A DNA stretch of 64,000 bases from NCBI RefSeq assembly GCF_030272615.1, contig NC_081405.1, positions 313,988,235 to 314,052,234 on the forward strand, in the 5' to 3' direction. A program made the translations under genes and the position numbers. Below the pieces are notes generated by a model. It searched no databases. It saw nothing but the letters and a program-made list of their open reading frames with translations, and was not told where the DNA came from. The stretch comes from Cryptomeria japonica (Eukaryota; Streptophyta; Pinopsida; Cupressales; Cupressaceae). Of this stretch, positions 11,344-23,110 are shown piece after piece. Within the stretch, counting starts at the first letter, position 1. Every line of letters starts with the position of its first letter.

Positions 11344-12276
11344 ATCCATGGCAATCTGATACACACACTAGCACATGAATTACAACCATTCATGACATCC
11401 TGGCCCTTTTGTCAATGGGGACTAGACTTAGTTGGCAAAATTCATCCTTCATCTTCAAATGGACACAAGTTCATTATAACTGCAACGGAATACTTTACCA
11501 AATGGATAGAAGTAGTTCCCATGACCACAATGACTGGGAAACAAATTGCCTCTTTTATCCTAAATTATGTGATCTGTAGATATGGTATTCCAAGTTCAAT
11601 CATCACAGATAATGGATGACCTTTCAAAAACCAAGATGTACAAGAACTATGTGAAAAATTCAAAATCCAACATCGATTCTCTACACCATACTACCCATAG
11701 GGAAATGGTCAAGCAGAAGCATCCAACAAGACAATATTGAAAATCCTAAAGAAAACAGTGAATGATGCAGGCAAAGATTGGCACGTACAACTCAATCCAG
11801 CACTTTGGGCATACAGAACCAGCATCCGCACACCTACAGGAGCAACACCATACTCATTGGTATATGGATCAGAAGCCATTTTACCCCTGGAAGTAGAAAT
11901 CCCATCTCTCAGAGTCTCTTTGAAAGGTTTAATCCCAGATGAAGAGTATCGAGTTAACCGACTGCAAGAACTTGAACTATTAGATGAAAGACGTCAGCAT
12001 GCTTACACTCATCTCAAAGCATATCAACAACGCATGTGCAGGAGCTGCAATCACAAGGTCATCCCTCGCAACTTCAAAGTTGGTGACCTAGTTCTCAAAG
12101 AAAATCCAAGAAATCAGCAAGATCGAGAAAAGAAAGGGAAATTTGAACCTAATTGGTTGGGTCGCTATGTCATCATATCAGTCTATGGATTAGGTGCCTA
12201 TCAACTAACAACTTCAGAAGGAGATGTGCTCGACGAACCAACTAACAACATCCATCTGAAAAAGTACTACACTTAA
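11344..12276 (+). pseudogene. int: gypsy-1 integrase core and C-terminal domain
   Basis: The integrase DDE triad is visible: Asp in WGLDLVG (about 11415), Asp in IITDNG (about 11608) and Glu in NGQAEASNK (about 11712). The C-terminal DNA-binding part has FKVGDLVLK and GPYVI-like NWLGRYVIISVYGLGAYQL. The natural stop is TAA 12274-12276. Two premature stops, TGA 11617-11619 next to the second Asp and TAG 11698-11700 before the Glu, inactivate it. I see no chromodomain, as expected for this lineage. Confidence 0.88.
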
Positions 12277-13249
12277 GTAGCCTAGTGCACAGAAAAAGCC
12301 AAAACAAGCAAAAAAAAAAAAAAAAAAACCCGAAAAAACAAAAAAACAAAGTACAATAAAAACAAATGGTGAAAACCTGGTAAACAGGCGCTCTTGTGAA
12401 AGAACGGCTCCTCTATCTATCTCCATACCATTTTATCCATATCCTTAAAAACACTATCGACCATCGCCCGACACTTAGCACATATCCATTCAGGACATAC
12501 TTAGCATAGTCACTATCCTGGTTTATCCATATATATCCTCTTACCACATTCCACCATGGCTTGGAAATCACTGTACATATTCACATCAAGAGGCACACTC
12601 AGCTAGGGGCATTAAAATCATCAAAACTTGTGAACATTCAAGATGTCAAAACTAGAAGCAAAACTCCGCAGCATGGCATCCAACAACCAAAACTACGCTT
12701 CATTGCAAAACAAAACAAAAAAATTCACAGAAATACCAAGGATGGTGATTTTCTGAAGTACTGAACGTTGCATTATCGCATAAAAATCTTGATTAGTTTT
12801 GCATTTTGAACTTTTTCAATTATTGGATTATCTTCCTTTTCTCACTAAATGCTTCAAAGCTAGAGATCATGGAGAACTTCCAATATTTTCTTAGTCTTCT
12901 GTCTGGGAGGCGATCACTTGTACTGTGTGAATACTTGCCTCGAGACGTGAAACATCGAATATCACTGAAGGCCTGATTCCACTTCACGCATACAAATGAT
13001 TTAATCTTGTCTGTTTACGTAATCCGCCCTCAGATCGTCTTGGTTCAATTATACCTTGACGCTTATGCTATCTTGCAAAATCAAATATCATGTAAATTTT
13101 TCTCAGGTCATTATGGTTCAATTACACCATTGTGCTTGTATAAATTTTCAACATATCCTAAACAAATCAATGCTCAATGATGATATATCTATCGAAAGCA
13201 AACAACATATGGCTATTTTGGATGACAAATGCAGAATGAGGATGCTCAA
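12277..13249 (+). other. gypsy-1 3' untranslated region
   Basis: Noncoding DNA after pol, beginning with a poly-A/poly-AC run at 12309-12352. I see no second-strand ORF and no env-like gene. Short frames at 12561 and 13056 lack recognisable composition. Confidence 0.6.
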
Positions 13250-13325
13250 AAAGAATTAGTTGCATATCATTTTACAATTAGTTGCATATCATTTTACAAT
13301 TGGTTGCATATCATATCATACATCT
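13250..13325 (+). repeat. 22-bp tandem repeat
   Basis: Three copies of 'agttgcatatcattttacaa' with small changes; the last is ggttgcatatcatatcat. It lies in the gypsy-1 3' region. Confidence 0.75.
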
Positions 13326-13423
13326 CATTTTCAAAATATCATTCATCATTCATCATTGCATCCCTCGCATGCATATCTATCACATCATCATGGAATCTTT
13401 CTTCACTTTCATATCTTTCATCA

Positions 13424-13516
13424 TTCTTCCAAACTATCTTCTATCATTCTTCTAAAGTATCTTCATCATTCTTCCAAACTATCTTCTATCATTCTTCCAA
13501 ACTATCTTCTATCATG
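13424..13516 (+). repeat. Approx. 22-bp tandem repeat (ttcttccaaactatcttcta)
   Basis: Four to five copies of a unit reading ttcttccaaactatcttcta plus tca, one with ttctaaagtatcttcatca. A simple duplication array in the gypsy-1 3' region. Confidence 0.75.
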
Positions 13517-13790
13517 TCTTATACAGGATGTATCTTTCTTGAAACTAGATGTTTTGATCAGCTCTTATACAGGATATATCGTTCTTGAAACCAGATGTTT
13601 TGATCAGCTCTTATACAGGATATATTGTTCCTGAAACTAGGCGTTTTGATCGGTCTTATACAGGATATATCGTTCCTAAAACCAGACACTCGATCATCCA
13701 TGTCTTATATAGGCAGTATCATTCTTGAAACTAGATGCTCAATCATCCATGTCTTATACAGGAGGTGTCATACCTGAAACCAGACTTGCT
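13517..13790 (+). repeat. Approx. 46-bp tandem repeat, six copies
   Basis: The unit holds cttatacaggatatatcgtt followed by a ctgaaaccaga block and a gatca block. Six copies differ by scattered substitutions, so the array predates the present decay. Ogre and Tat elements often carry tandem repeats in their 3' untranslated part. Confidence 0.8.
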
Positions 13791-14053
13791 CTCATTCCAA
13801 TCAATCTAATCAATCTTATCAAACCCATGCATGCCATCACTATCTACTCTTCTATCTTTCAAACAACATTCTTCTTCTTTCGAGAGATCATTCATGCCTT
13901 GTGTGTACGAATGATCTCCCGAGGGGGCATCACACATCAAATCAAATCTGGGGCACGACTTGCAAATCATAAGAGCAACACAAAAATTTCATTTGATCAT
14001 AAATCACGATAAAACATCATTTTCTTTGAAATAACATGTGCACACGTCACTTC
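13791..14053 (+). other. End of gypsy-1 3' region
   Basis: Noncoding sequence up to the polypurine tract. A gatctcccgagggggcatcac phrase lies near 13913-13933. No gene is seen. Confidence 0.5.
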
Positions 14054-14067
14054 AAAGAGGGGCAAAA
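14054..14067 (+). promoter_or_regulatory. Polypurine tract of gypsy-1
   Basis: AAAGAGGGGCAAAA directly abuts the TG of the 3' LTR. It would be the RNase H-resistant primer for plus-strand synthesis. Confidence 0.85.
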
Positions 14068-15496
14068 TGTAGACATATAAAAATGACCATATTCCTAAAT
14101 GAATATTTTATGTTCATTTCTCTATTTAATTAAATCCAATTTAATTAAATTACCCGCATTCCTCTATTTAATTAAGTAAATTACTCAATTAAATTCACTA
14201 TACCATTTAATGAATAAATCATTTTATTCAATTAAATCCCTCCTATCCACTTTTAATTAAATTCAAAATTAATTAAATAGTTATCCTAAATTGAATAAAT
14301 CTAATTTATTTAATTTTCCCAAATTGCAACCAAATTGAATTAAATTAACTTTATTTCAATTAAATCCTATTATCCCTCCATCCACTTGCATTTTCCTACA
14401 TCTCCCACTTGCTTCCTAAACCCCTTCCTAATTTCTTCTAGACCCTTCTAATCACTTCTAAATTAACCTAACCCATCTTCTAAACTTTGTCACATCCCTA
14501 AACAAAGGGAAGTCACTTCTCAAACCCTTAAAGTCTTTGATAACCATTAAAGGCTTCAAGTCTTCAACCACTTAATTTTCCAAAGTCTCCCAAACCATTA
14601 ATGGTTAACTCAACCCTCTTACATGGTTAGAGACTTTTTGCCTAACTTAACCTTCATCCAACCCAAGGGTCTCATCAAGCATTCATTGCTTTGACCATGG
14701 TTATCCCTTAATCATTTGCACAAGAGTTTATCCCTTGATAAAAGCTTAATCCACTGGGTAATCTTAACTTAAGCTTGACCCTTACCCTCTAGATAACCAT
14801 GCGGTCTTCTCATGCATTTAATGTCTCTAACCCCTTTTCTCACCCAACCCTATGTTGACATTTGTCACCATTTCATTGGTGCAAATTGCAAACATGGATT
14901 CCCAACTTTCAAACTCAACCCTTGATTAACTCTTTCAATCCTGACCATCCATTGCCCTATTTTTGCTATAAATAGAGCTCTCATTCCTCCATTTTATAAT
15001 CCAATTTTGTAGTATCATACTTATGCTCAAATACATTCAAGCTTTCATTTCATATATGCTCATCATTTAGCCTCTCTTTAGAATAGAAATTAATCTAATA
15101 TGCATTTTAGAGTATTTCTATTATCATTAGCTTAAATCATTAACCAATATAGTATGCTAGGATAGTTTGTTTACTAACCTTGTCATCTTATAGTTAGTTT
15201 ATTGCATTTCTAGAATCATGCATAGCTTAGGATGCATCTCATATTAAATCAATAAAAAACATCCCTTGTTCTTGCATTTGCCATCCCTAAACCATTTTGC
15301 TCAGTGATCTGAGAGCAAAAACATTGGTTTGAGGGACCGTGTAAGATAGAGAACCATGGGACCCACCTTGGGAAGCTGAATGATACTTCATTACTCTATA
15401 GCTTGCACCAAGAAGTCCTGTGAGTGTGTGAGCAAGGCTCCATAGAGCTCCGTTTTTCACATATTAAGTTCTATCGATCCGCTTTTCCCGCACACA
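14068..15496 (+). repeat. gypsy-1 3' LTR
   Basis: Aligns with 290-1703, about 98 percent identical by hand count, with most differences transitions. It ends in ACACA, followed by the target duplication ctatt at 15497-15501. TATA box at 14967-14974. Confidence 0.92.
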
Positions 15497-15501
15497 CTAT
15501 T
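15497..15501. repeat. Target site duplication of gypsy-1, right copy (ctatt)
   Basis: Matches 285-289 exactly. Confidence 0.9.
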
Positions 15502-15535
15502 CATAACTTTAAATTTAATTTATCATTTTATTAGC

Positions 15536-15905
15536 CCACCATATGACCCCTTAGGTGTCATTAGAGGTCGTATTGTTTCCTAAGAGGTCATATGATGTCC
15601 TGTGACCCCTCAAGACACCATATGACCCTTTAAGACACCATACGACCCATAACAACACCATATGGTGTCCTAAGGGGTCATAGGATGCCATTTGACCCCT
15701 TGGGACACCAATGACCCATAACAACACCATATGGTGTTCTAAAGGGTCATATGGTGTTATATGACCCCTTAGGATACCATTTGGTGTCGTTATAGGTCCT
15801 ATGGTGTGCTAAGGGATAATATAGTGTCATATGACCCCTTAGGACACCCTATTACCCCTTAGATGTTGTTAGGGGTCACATTGTGTACTAAGGGTCATAT
15901 TGTGT
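15536..15905. repeat. Minisatellite of CATATGACCCCTTAGGACACC units in both orientations
   Basis: About 15 copies of a 20-bp theme (catatgaccccttaggacac) occur in direct and inverted orientation, giving many small palindromes. The spacing is irregular, about 20-30 bp. It has no coding capacity and may be part of an older element that I cannot name. Confidence 0.75.
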
Positions 15906-15915
15906 CCTAGATTGG

Positions 15916-15945
15916 ATCTCTCTTCCTCTCCCTCCCCCCTCCTTC

Positions 15946-15984
<39 letters not shown>

Positions 15985-16225
15985 CCTCCTTCCATCCTTC
16001 TCTCTCACTCCCCCTTACTCCATCCCTCTACCTCTCCCTCCCTCCCCCCTTTCTCTCTCTCCCTCTCTCCCTCTCCCTCCTTCCCTCCTTCTCTCTCCCT
16101 CCCCCTACTCTCCTTCTTCTCTCCCTTCCTCCATACCCCTTCTTCTCTCCCTCTATCCCTCTCTCTACCTTACCTCCCCCCCCCTCTCTCTCTCTCTCTC
16201 CCTCTCCCCTCCCTCCCCCCTCTCT

Positions 16226-16272
<47 letters not shown>

Positions 16273-16494
16273 CCCTCTCCCTCTTTCCCTCCTCTCTCCC
16301 TCCCCCTACTCTCCCTCTCCCTTCCTCCATACCCCTTCTTCTCTCCCTCCCTCTACCTCTCTCCCTCTCTCTACCTTCCCTCCCCCCCCCCTCTCTCTCT
16401 CTCTCCCCCCTCTCTCTCCCTCTCCCTCCTTCCCCCTCCCTCTACTTCTCCCTCCTTCTCTCCCTCTTCCTCCTTCCCTCCTCTCTCACTCCCC

Positions 16495-16532
<38 letters not shown>

Positions 16533-16665
16533 TCTCTCTCCTTCCCCCTCTCCCTCTCCCCCTCTCCCTCCTCTCTCCCTCGCCCCTCTCCCCTCCATCC
16601 CCCCTCCTTCTTCTCTCCCTCCTTCCCTTCCACCCCCCCTCCTCTCTCCCTCCCTTCCTTTTCAT
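15916..16665 (+). repeat. 750-bp polypyrimidine tract (CT/CCT/CCCT repeats)
   Basis: Almost every base is C or T, with (CT)n runs at 15953-15980, 16230-16270 and 16498-16528, and CCCTCT-type stretches between. The apparent Ser/Leu/Pro-rich and Arg/Glu/Gly-rich frames on the two strands follow from this composition and are not genes. Such mirror-repeat pyrimidine tracts can form triplex DNA. Confidence 0.9.
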
Positions 16666-16687
16666 TCACATTTTTTCTACTACAATA

Positions 16688-16956
16688 GCGTGTACGGGGT
16701 ACTGAACCTATTAGTTCACTGTCCTGCCATAACTTTTTTAAGGCGTAGGAGCGTGTACACGATACTTATTACTTGTAAGTGTGTACGGGGTACTGAGCCC
16801 ATTATTCACTACCCTACGATAACATTTTTTAGGCTTAGGAGCGTGTACGCGCTACTTATTAGTAGAAAATGAGAAAAAAATAATACCGTTGGGTTTGTCA
16901 ACGTTTTATGGACTAACAACGTGTACGCGGTTATTAATGTAGCACGTACACGGTAC
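16688..16956. repeat. Left subterminal repeat cluster of the DNA transposon
   Basis: Six copies: gcgtgtacggggtact (16689), gcgtgtacacgatact (16750), gtgtgtacggggtact (about 16778), gcgtgtacgcgctact (16840), acgtgtacgcggttatt (16919) and gcacgtacacggtacg (about 16942). Each core holds a GTAC palindrome. A transposase or partner protein is the likely ligand, by analogy with TNPA of Spm. Confidence 0.75.
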
Positions 16957-17273
16957 GTAGATAGAGTTTTAGTTTCCCAAGAGCCTCAATGACCTCAAAA
17001 GAAGTTTTTGAGTTCGTTGAAGGCCCCACTGGAACTGTGTCTGCACTTCTATCACTGTTTTATACATAGAAGTAAATGAATTTTTTGTTTTTGCATGATT
17101 TCAAATAATTGAATTGTTGTTTTTATTAGTTTTGTCAATAGTATTGTGATTGTTTAATAGTTTGATTCCAAAAAATAGTGATAAGATGCATATTTATGGT
17201 TATTTGTTTGTTTATGAACTTTTGTTTACATATATATGTAATATGATTCTATTTAGGACAACCGATATCAACC
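16957..17273 (+). other. 5' region of the transposase gene
   Basis: A short possible leader exon (about 16970-17070) and an A/T-rich stretch ending in tctatttag at 17247-17255, which would serve as a splice acceptor 18 bp before the ATG. No TATA box is clearly placed. Confidence 0.4.
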
Positions 17274-18275
17274 ATGGGAAAGAACAAGCGAGGAACGATG
17301 GAACAATGAGAGGTTGAAAAGGAAAGACAAAGGCAACGTATGAAGAAATTACGTGACATAAAAAAAATGGGAGAAGAAGGTGTATCATCCTCAACATCTC
17401 AATTCGATTTACCAAACGAACATAATGAACCTAATGCAATTGAAGAAGAGACATTTGATTTACCGTATGAACCTAATGCAATTGAAGAAGATATCACATT
17501 GAATAATCAATTAAATGATGAACATACACCTTTTTTATTTGATGAATTGAATGTACATAATGCATCGATGTTAACGCCTTCTAGAATCATTCATAGGAAA
17601 CCAAAGTATCTAATTCACATTGATGAGAGTATATTAAAGCCAATGCCCAATAAAATGAATGAACGAGCTTGTAGGAGAATGGTTAAAAGAATATGGAAAA
17701 ACTATTTTGAAAACTTAAATCAAACCACAAGATGTCAATTAATTGTTCAAATGATTAAAAATTTGAATTTTAGAGAGACAATGAAAATTCTAGGCCTAAG
17801 ATCATTTGAAAGTAATAGTGAAAAAATTATTGTGAGAAATCTATTTGATGCATACCAAGCTATTGGTTCAAAATCACGTATTAAAGATTCTAATGCTACT
17901 CGACGTGTCATTACATTAACCATAATGAATAAGAAAATAAAAAAAGATCGTTTGATAAGAAAAACAAGTAAGTCATTAAACGTTAGTAGATCAACGTTAA
18001 GTAAAGCATTAAAGAGGTGAGAAAAAATAGAGGAACTTAACAATAACTCTCTCTGGGCATTCTTGGGTAGACTACCACACAAAGACAAGGTTGTTGTTGA
18101 TGCACTAAGAATATTAATTGAATTTTTTTGGCATGACAATACAAGAGTTTCGCCCAACCAAAGAGATGTTGTTAGAAGGCAAATCGGGTCTACAAATCAT
18201 GAACCACATGCCAAAAACTATTTGGATATGACTCAAACTAAATTTTATGAAAGATTCCTTCAAAAGTTTCCTCAA

Positions 18276-18436
18276 GTAAGAATTTCTCAATTTTTTTTTG
18301 AAATGACAAAACCTTTTTATATTAAGATTAATCATGTACGCACGACGTGTTGTTTTAGGATGCATATTGAATTTTTCATGCACTTGATATTTTTTGTCAT
18401 ATTTGTTCTACTTTGCACACTAATGATGTTTTGTAG
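18276..18436 (+). other. Intron 1 of the transposase gene
   Basis: GTAAGAAT at the 5' end and ttttgtag at the 3' end; 161 bp. Joining the flanks keeps the reading frame (FPQ then ECNIQAPPKSVREF). Confidence 0.7.
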
Positions 18437-19305
18437 GAATGCAATATACAAGCACCTCCTAAGTCAGTAAGAGAATTTATTTTAAGTGTGCTATGCAATA
18501 GACATGATGGTTGCATTTATTATAAGATGCCTTGTTTGGAAGGTTCTTGTGCTATATATGGTGGTTTGCAATGTTTACCAAGATGCGTACATTTGGAGAG
18601 CACACATGAAATTGGTACGAAACTAGTTTCTTTCGGAAAATACAAGATAGTCACATTTTTTAGTTAAAGATGGAAAAGATTTGAAGAGATGTGAGCTAGT
18701 GAAAAATTATATATGTGTAGCTAAATTTATGAAAATGTTTCAAGAGAAACTAGTTTATGAGTACATAATGCATACACATAGAGCTCGACAGTTAGATGAG
18801 CAGTTCAAGTTATGTAAGGACACATTTCCTCTTGGCACCATTGTCTCTATTGTTGATTTCGCTAAAAAATATACACTACAACCTCAAAATGAAGTGCAAT
18901 CTATGTATTATCACTCTACACAAGTTTCTATTTTTGTACACATAGAATTCATGCATGCCAATGATAGCACAGAGGAGGATAGAAAGGTTGTAAGAGTGTA
19001 TCACTTCTACATAAGTGATGATCGTATTCATTCATTAGAGTTTGTAAAATGATGCTTTAAAGTTTTCTATGATAGTTTAAAGGAAATGAACATATGATAC
19101 AACCGACACTTAATATGGTCAGATAATTGCACCACACAATTCAAGAATGTAAGGATGTTTTATTGGTTGACAAGGATGCATATGACAAGCAGTGTACAAC
19201 ATTTTTGGAATTTCACTTAAGCTGGACATGGTAAGGGAGAGCACGATGGTGCAGGAGAATGTGTGAAAAGAGCCCTAGCTAGAGAATAATTGAAGTACGA
19301 AGGTG

Positions 19306-19310
19306 GTGCT
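19306..19310. repeat. Target site duplication gtgct, left copy
   Basis: gtgct precedes the insertion and recurs at 23599-23603. Collapsing the two copies restores the transposase reading frame. Confidence 0.9.
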
Positions 19311-22300
19311 TGTGAGGCCCTACCCCGACTGGTCCTAGCATATCAGTTATTTTCATGTTAGAACTATTATGGATGTTTCATTTCTATGCATTATGGATAT
19401 AAAATTTTATATGATCCCAAGATTGGATAACATTGATATATTAATGCTTCATTTGTATGCTTTATGGATATATAATTTTATATGATTTCAAGATAGGATA
19501 ACATTGAGATGGTGTATGTCATTTATTTGATTTGCAGGACTTTATTATGATGTTAGAAATATGATGCATGCCTTATGAATGGTTGAAATTTATGAGGATT
19601 ATGATAATATCGTTAAGTAAAATTGGTTTATATGGATTGCATTGGATTTATGAGAAAATTGATTTGTATGATGACAATTGTATGTAGAGTGATTGATTTG
19701 TATTCTTATTTATATGTTTAAAATTATATGAGGTTATTTGAGAATTACTAATATGTAATTGAGATGCGCACGAAAATTATCCATGTGACCATGGAAACAT
19801 TATGGAGAATCAAGCCTAGACCTATGTACGTTCGTAAAACCAGGGGTTGTCTATTTGGAGAGACAACACCCCGTATGTATTGTATTTTATTCGTAAATGT
19901 AAATGTTTGCATGTGTGTTAAATTGTATTTATTATTTTGTTTAAATCCAACAAGAGACGATTTCCATGTGTAAATTAAGTAATGTATTTTATTGTGTCAC
20001 TTGACACGTGCTGAATAGTGTTTTGATTTTGACATGTCTCTTGGAGGGGAATTGTTTCAACCAAAGCCTTTTTCAAATATTTGAGTATGGTCCCAAATTT
20101 GCCTTGGGTTGAGAGTCTTTGGAGTGGTCAACTTAGGTTTGACCCGTAGGTTAACTTTAGATGGGTTTCTAAGGTGTCAAATAGACTTCTAGGGTTAGTT
20201 TATGAGCTTTTCCAAAGGTCCATAGGGTATACCTATGGGTTAGGGGTATTTTTAAGCATGTAACCACTCCCATGTGACTGAATTGACCCTTCAAAAATTG
20301 GTTTTCCCAAGATGAGCGAAAATCCAACTTGGAAGGTTCCTCCTAGGTTAGATAACCTTCATTTCTTGTGACAGTTTCTTTTCCCCACTTTCTCTTACCT
20401 TTTCAGTTTCCAGTTTTAATAACCTGTAATAGGTTGGGAAGACCAACCAATGTGAGCTCTCACTCTATCCAAGAGGTTGGGAAGAGTGAGAGAAGTCTTT
20501 TTAGGCAAGGGTTAAAGACTTAGAATGGTAATCACCTACTCTCCATCTTTAGAGACTAGATCTTGAAGTTTTGAAAAATGTAGTATAGGAATTTTGGCTA
20601 AGTGTTGAAAGAAAAAAAGTGTGGATTTGGGCAGCTCTACTCCAAACTATCCCTTGTAAACCCTCGGCAGATTCAAGGTTGGTTTAATCTCTTTCTTTGT
20701 ATGTTGTAATTTTGCTTTGAAAGATTGCTTGAATTTAGTTGTTTTCTTCCTTTGTGTTTTATTTGTGAATAAGTATATGTGACCTTTCACTTGTTTTGGT
20801 TAAGCATTTTATTTGTGTTTTGGGAGTATTCAAGGCCAACTCACCTTTGGGAGGGTAGAGTGGCCTTGGGGTGGAGGGTTGCTTGACAACCTTAGAGTGA
20901 GAGACTCTCTTTGGAAAAGAGTGATCTCAAAGGGTTTTTATGACCCTTGCTGCATAGTTATTGTTTATGCATTTGGGGGTTATAAGGGGAGATATTATGA
21001 CTTGTATGCCTTGGGGGTCATAAGGATGTTGGGACAGGTTTGGAACTTGTAATGTGCTCTTGGTTGCCTTGTGATGGCCTTGTGTTCTACTATTTTGCAG
21101 TTTCTCCTCAGGATACTTAGTCCACTTCCACCCATGTAAAAATCACATTTGGTGATGATGTTAAGCCTTGGGATGAGAATATGTTTGTTGTAAGTTTGTC
21201 ATGCTTGTTTGTGTATTGCTTGAGTGTAACCCGTCTAGGTCTTGGTTCTCCAAGCTTGGGGTGGCTTCTAGTAAGCCTAGGTTGGGAGATGAGTCTCCAT
21301 GGTCACAACCTTAAGACTTGTATTGCAGGTTTGCTTGGAAAAGTGGAGGAAAAGAAAAGCTAGGAGTTGCTACCTTTATTTTTGTTTTAGTTGCAAATGA
21401 AAAATGTATTTATTTTTGAGGTTTTCATTTAGTAGAAATGAGAGGCTAAGTTTGGGTATTCACCCTCTTTGTAAAAGTTACTATGTTGAAAATGAAAGTA
21501 TTCTCCTTTCCATGTTTTATCATAAAAAAAAGAGATGCATTCTTTTATCAAGTTGATATTGCAAGAAAGAAATGAAAATAAATAACGAATAAGTTTTCTA
21601 TAGTTTGAGATAAAATTTATTTGCATTTATTTCTTGAAAATAAACTATATTTCTATCTCTTTATGCATATAGTGAAATGATGGAAATGAATGATTACTAA
21701 AGCATGAATGTTAGTGAAAGGAAATAAATTCCTTACCTTTATTTTATTTATTTCCACATGCAAATATGATTAAATAGTTTTTTAGCATGAACAATAATGT
21801 TGCATTCAACTTGGTGATATAGTTTTAAATGATTTTTAGACTATTATGTTGCTGCTGTAATTTATTTAATTCTGTCATTTTTTTTAATATTGCAGAAAAT
21901 AAATCTAGATTAATTAATCTACCTCTAAAGTACACTATAGGTCATTAGAAATAAAAATAAATACATTTATTTTAATATGTTATAAGCTGCTTTAAATGCC
22001 TTAATATATATATATATATTTTCATGATTCATATTTTTAAACTATTGGAAAGGAAATCTAGTTACTTTATATTGCCTTGTCCTTTTAAAAAAATAATATA
22101 AAAATATAAATAAATCTAATATATGCTAAATAGATTTATGTATACTTTTATTGAAAAAATGAACCATTTAGAGTATTTTTCATGCTGTTAGTATTGACTG
22201 TCATAATATTTTTAATGCTGCATATTCAAAATATATCTAACCTAATTTTATAAATATATGTATATATATACATATATATATAAACTTATAAACGTATTAA

Positions 22301-22340
22301 AAAAAAAAAATGTTGAGAAAAAGGGGCCTTTTGGCTCCGT

Positions 22341-22574
22341 GCGGGAAGACCCACAGGGCGGCCGACTCGCGCTGTGGGCCGCAACCCACAGGGGGAGCGG
22401 CTTCGTCCGTTCCCTGTGGGTGGTGACCCGCAGCGGCCGCCGCAACCGCACTGTGGGCCACAACCCACAGGGGGGCGGCTTCGGCCATTCCCCGTGGGCG
22501 GTGTCCCATAGTAGTGGCAACAGCCGCATTGTGGGCCGTGACCCACAGGCACGGTTGCGGCCGTTCCCTGTGGG
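22341..22574. repeat. GC-rich array of CTGTGGG-N6-CCCACAG hairpins
   Basis: Stems CTGTGGG/CCCACAG or close variants recur at 22372-22391, 22414-22433, 22451-22470, 22492-22511 and 22529-22548, with half-units at 22341 and 22568, about 40 bp apart. Each has a 6-nt loop. Compensated and one-sided changes both occur. The block is strongly G+C-rich within an A/T-rich element. Frames through it are by-products of composition. Confidence 0.85.
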
Positions 22575-22879
22575 GAGCCCAACAAAAACGCTGCCTCCGC
22601 CATTTCTTTTCCCGTGGCCTCTGTGTTATCCGCCCTTCGCTGACCCTGCATAACACGAAAACCCTAACCCGAATTTCGGGTTAGGGCAAAACATGAGTTA
22701 GAAGTTACAAAAAAAATATAGACTGGTAGTTAGATTTATAACTTTTATTTTAGGTTTTCATATGTTTATTTTATTGTTTAGTAAATGAAAAGGGGGGAAA
22801 CCCCATTCAAATTTTGAATAGGGTATCTCCATAGATTTTTTGAAAAACTATATGATTATATTATTTTAAAGTCAACTAG

Positions 22880-22884
<5 letters not shown>

Positions 22885-22934
<50 letters not shown>

Positions 22935-22991
22935 TAAGTTGAAATCTTCTTGGTTTAATTTGTATCAATAAGAATTAATAAAAGTCAAATG

Positions 22992-23034
<43 letters not shown>

Positions 23035-23110
23035 CATGTTGTTTAAGTTGAAATCTTCTTGGTTTAATTTTTATTAATAAGTATTAATAAAAGTCAAATG
23101 TAATATTTAG
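22885..23110. repeat. Duplicated (TA)n block
   Basis: (AT)n at 22885-22928 and 22994-23032 are each followed by nearly the same 60-70 bp (gttgtttaagttgaaatctt and onward), a tandem duplication of a roughly 110-bp unit containing a microsatellite. Confidence 0.85.

Larger units (their letters stand above)
290..15496 (+). mobile_element. gypsy-1: complete Tat-lineage Ty3/gypsy LTR retrotransposon
   Basis: A 15.2-kb element: 5' LTR, tRNA-Lys-like primer site, 3.1-kb leader with motif arrays and a small ORF, gag, protease with G-patch, RT, two RNase H domains, integrase, 1.8-kb 3' region, polypurine tract and 3' LTR. The second RNase H after the ordinary one, the CX2HX4HX4C knuckle and the extra ORF before gag point to the Tat/Ogre branch. 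By hand count the LTRs differ at about 25 substitutions in 1.41 kb plus a 16-bp indel, so it is not very recent. The coding frame carries twelve stops and cannot make full-length proteins now. Confidence 0.93.

Noticed and set aside
15900-16688. Open frames of 75-262 codons on both strands in the polypyrimidine tract
   Set aside because: They encode only Ser/Leu/Pro or Arg/Glu/Gly runs that follow from CT repeats; low complexity keeps all frames open.
22248-22656. Overlapping frames of 93-131 codons on both strands
   Set aside because: They lie in the GC-rich hairpin array, where stop codons are rare by composition. No domain is visible and all frames stop at its borders.
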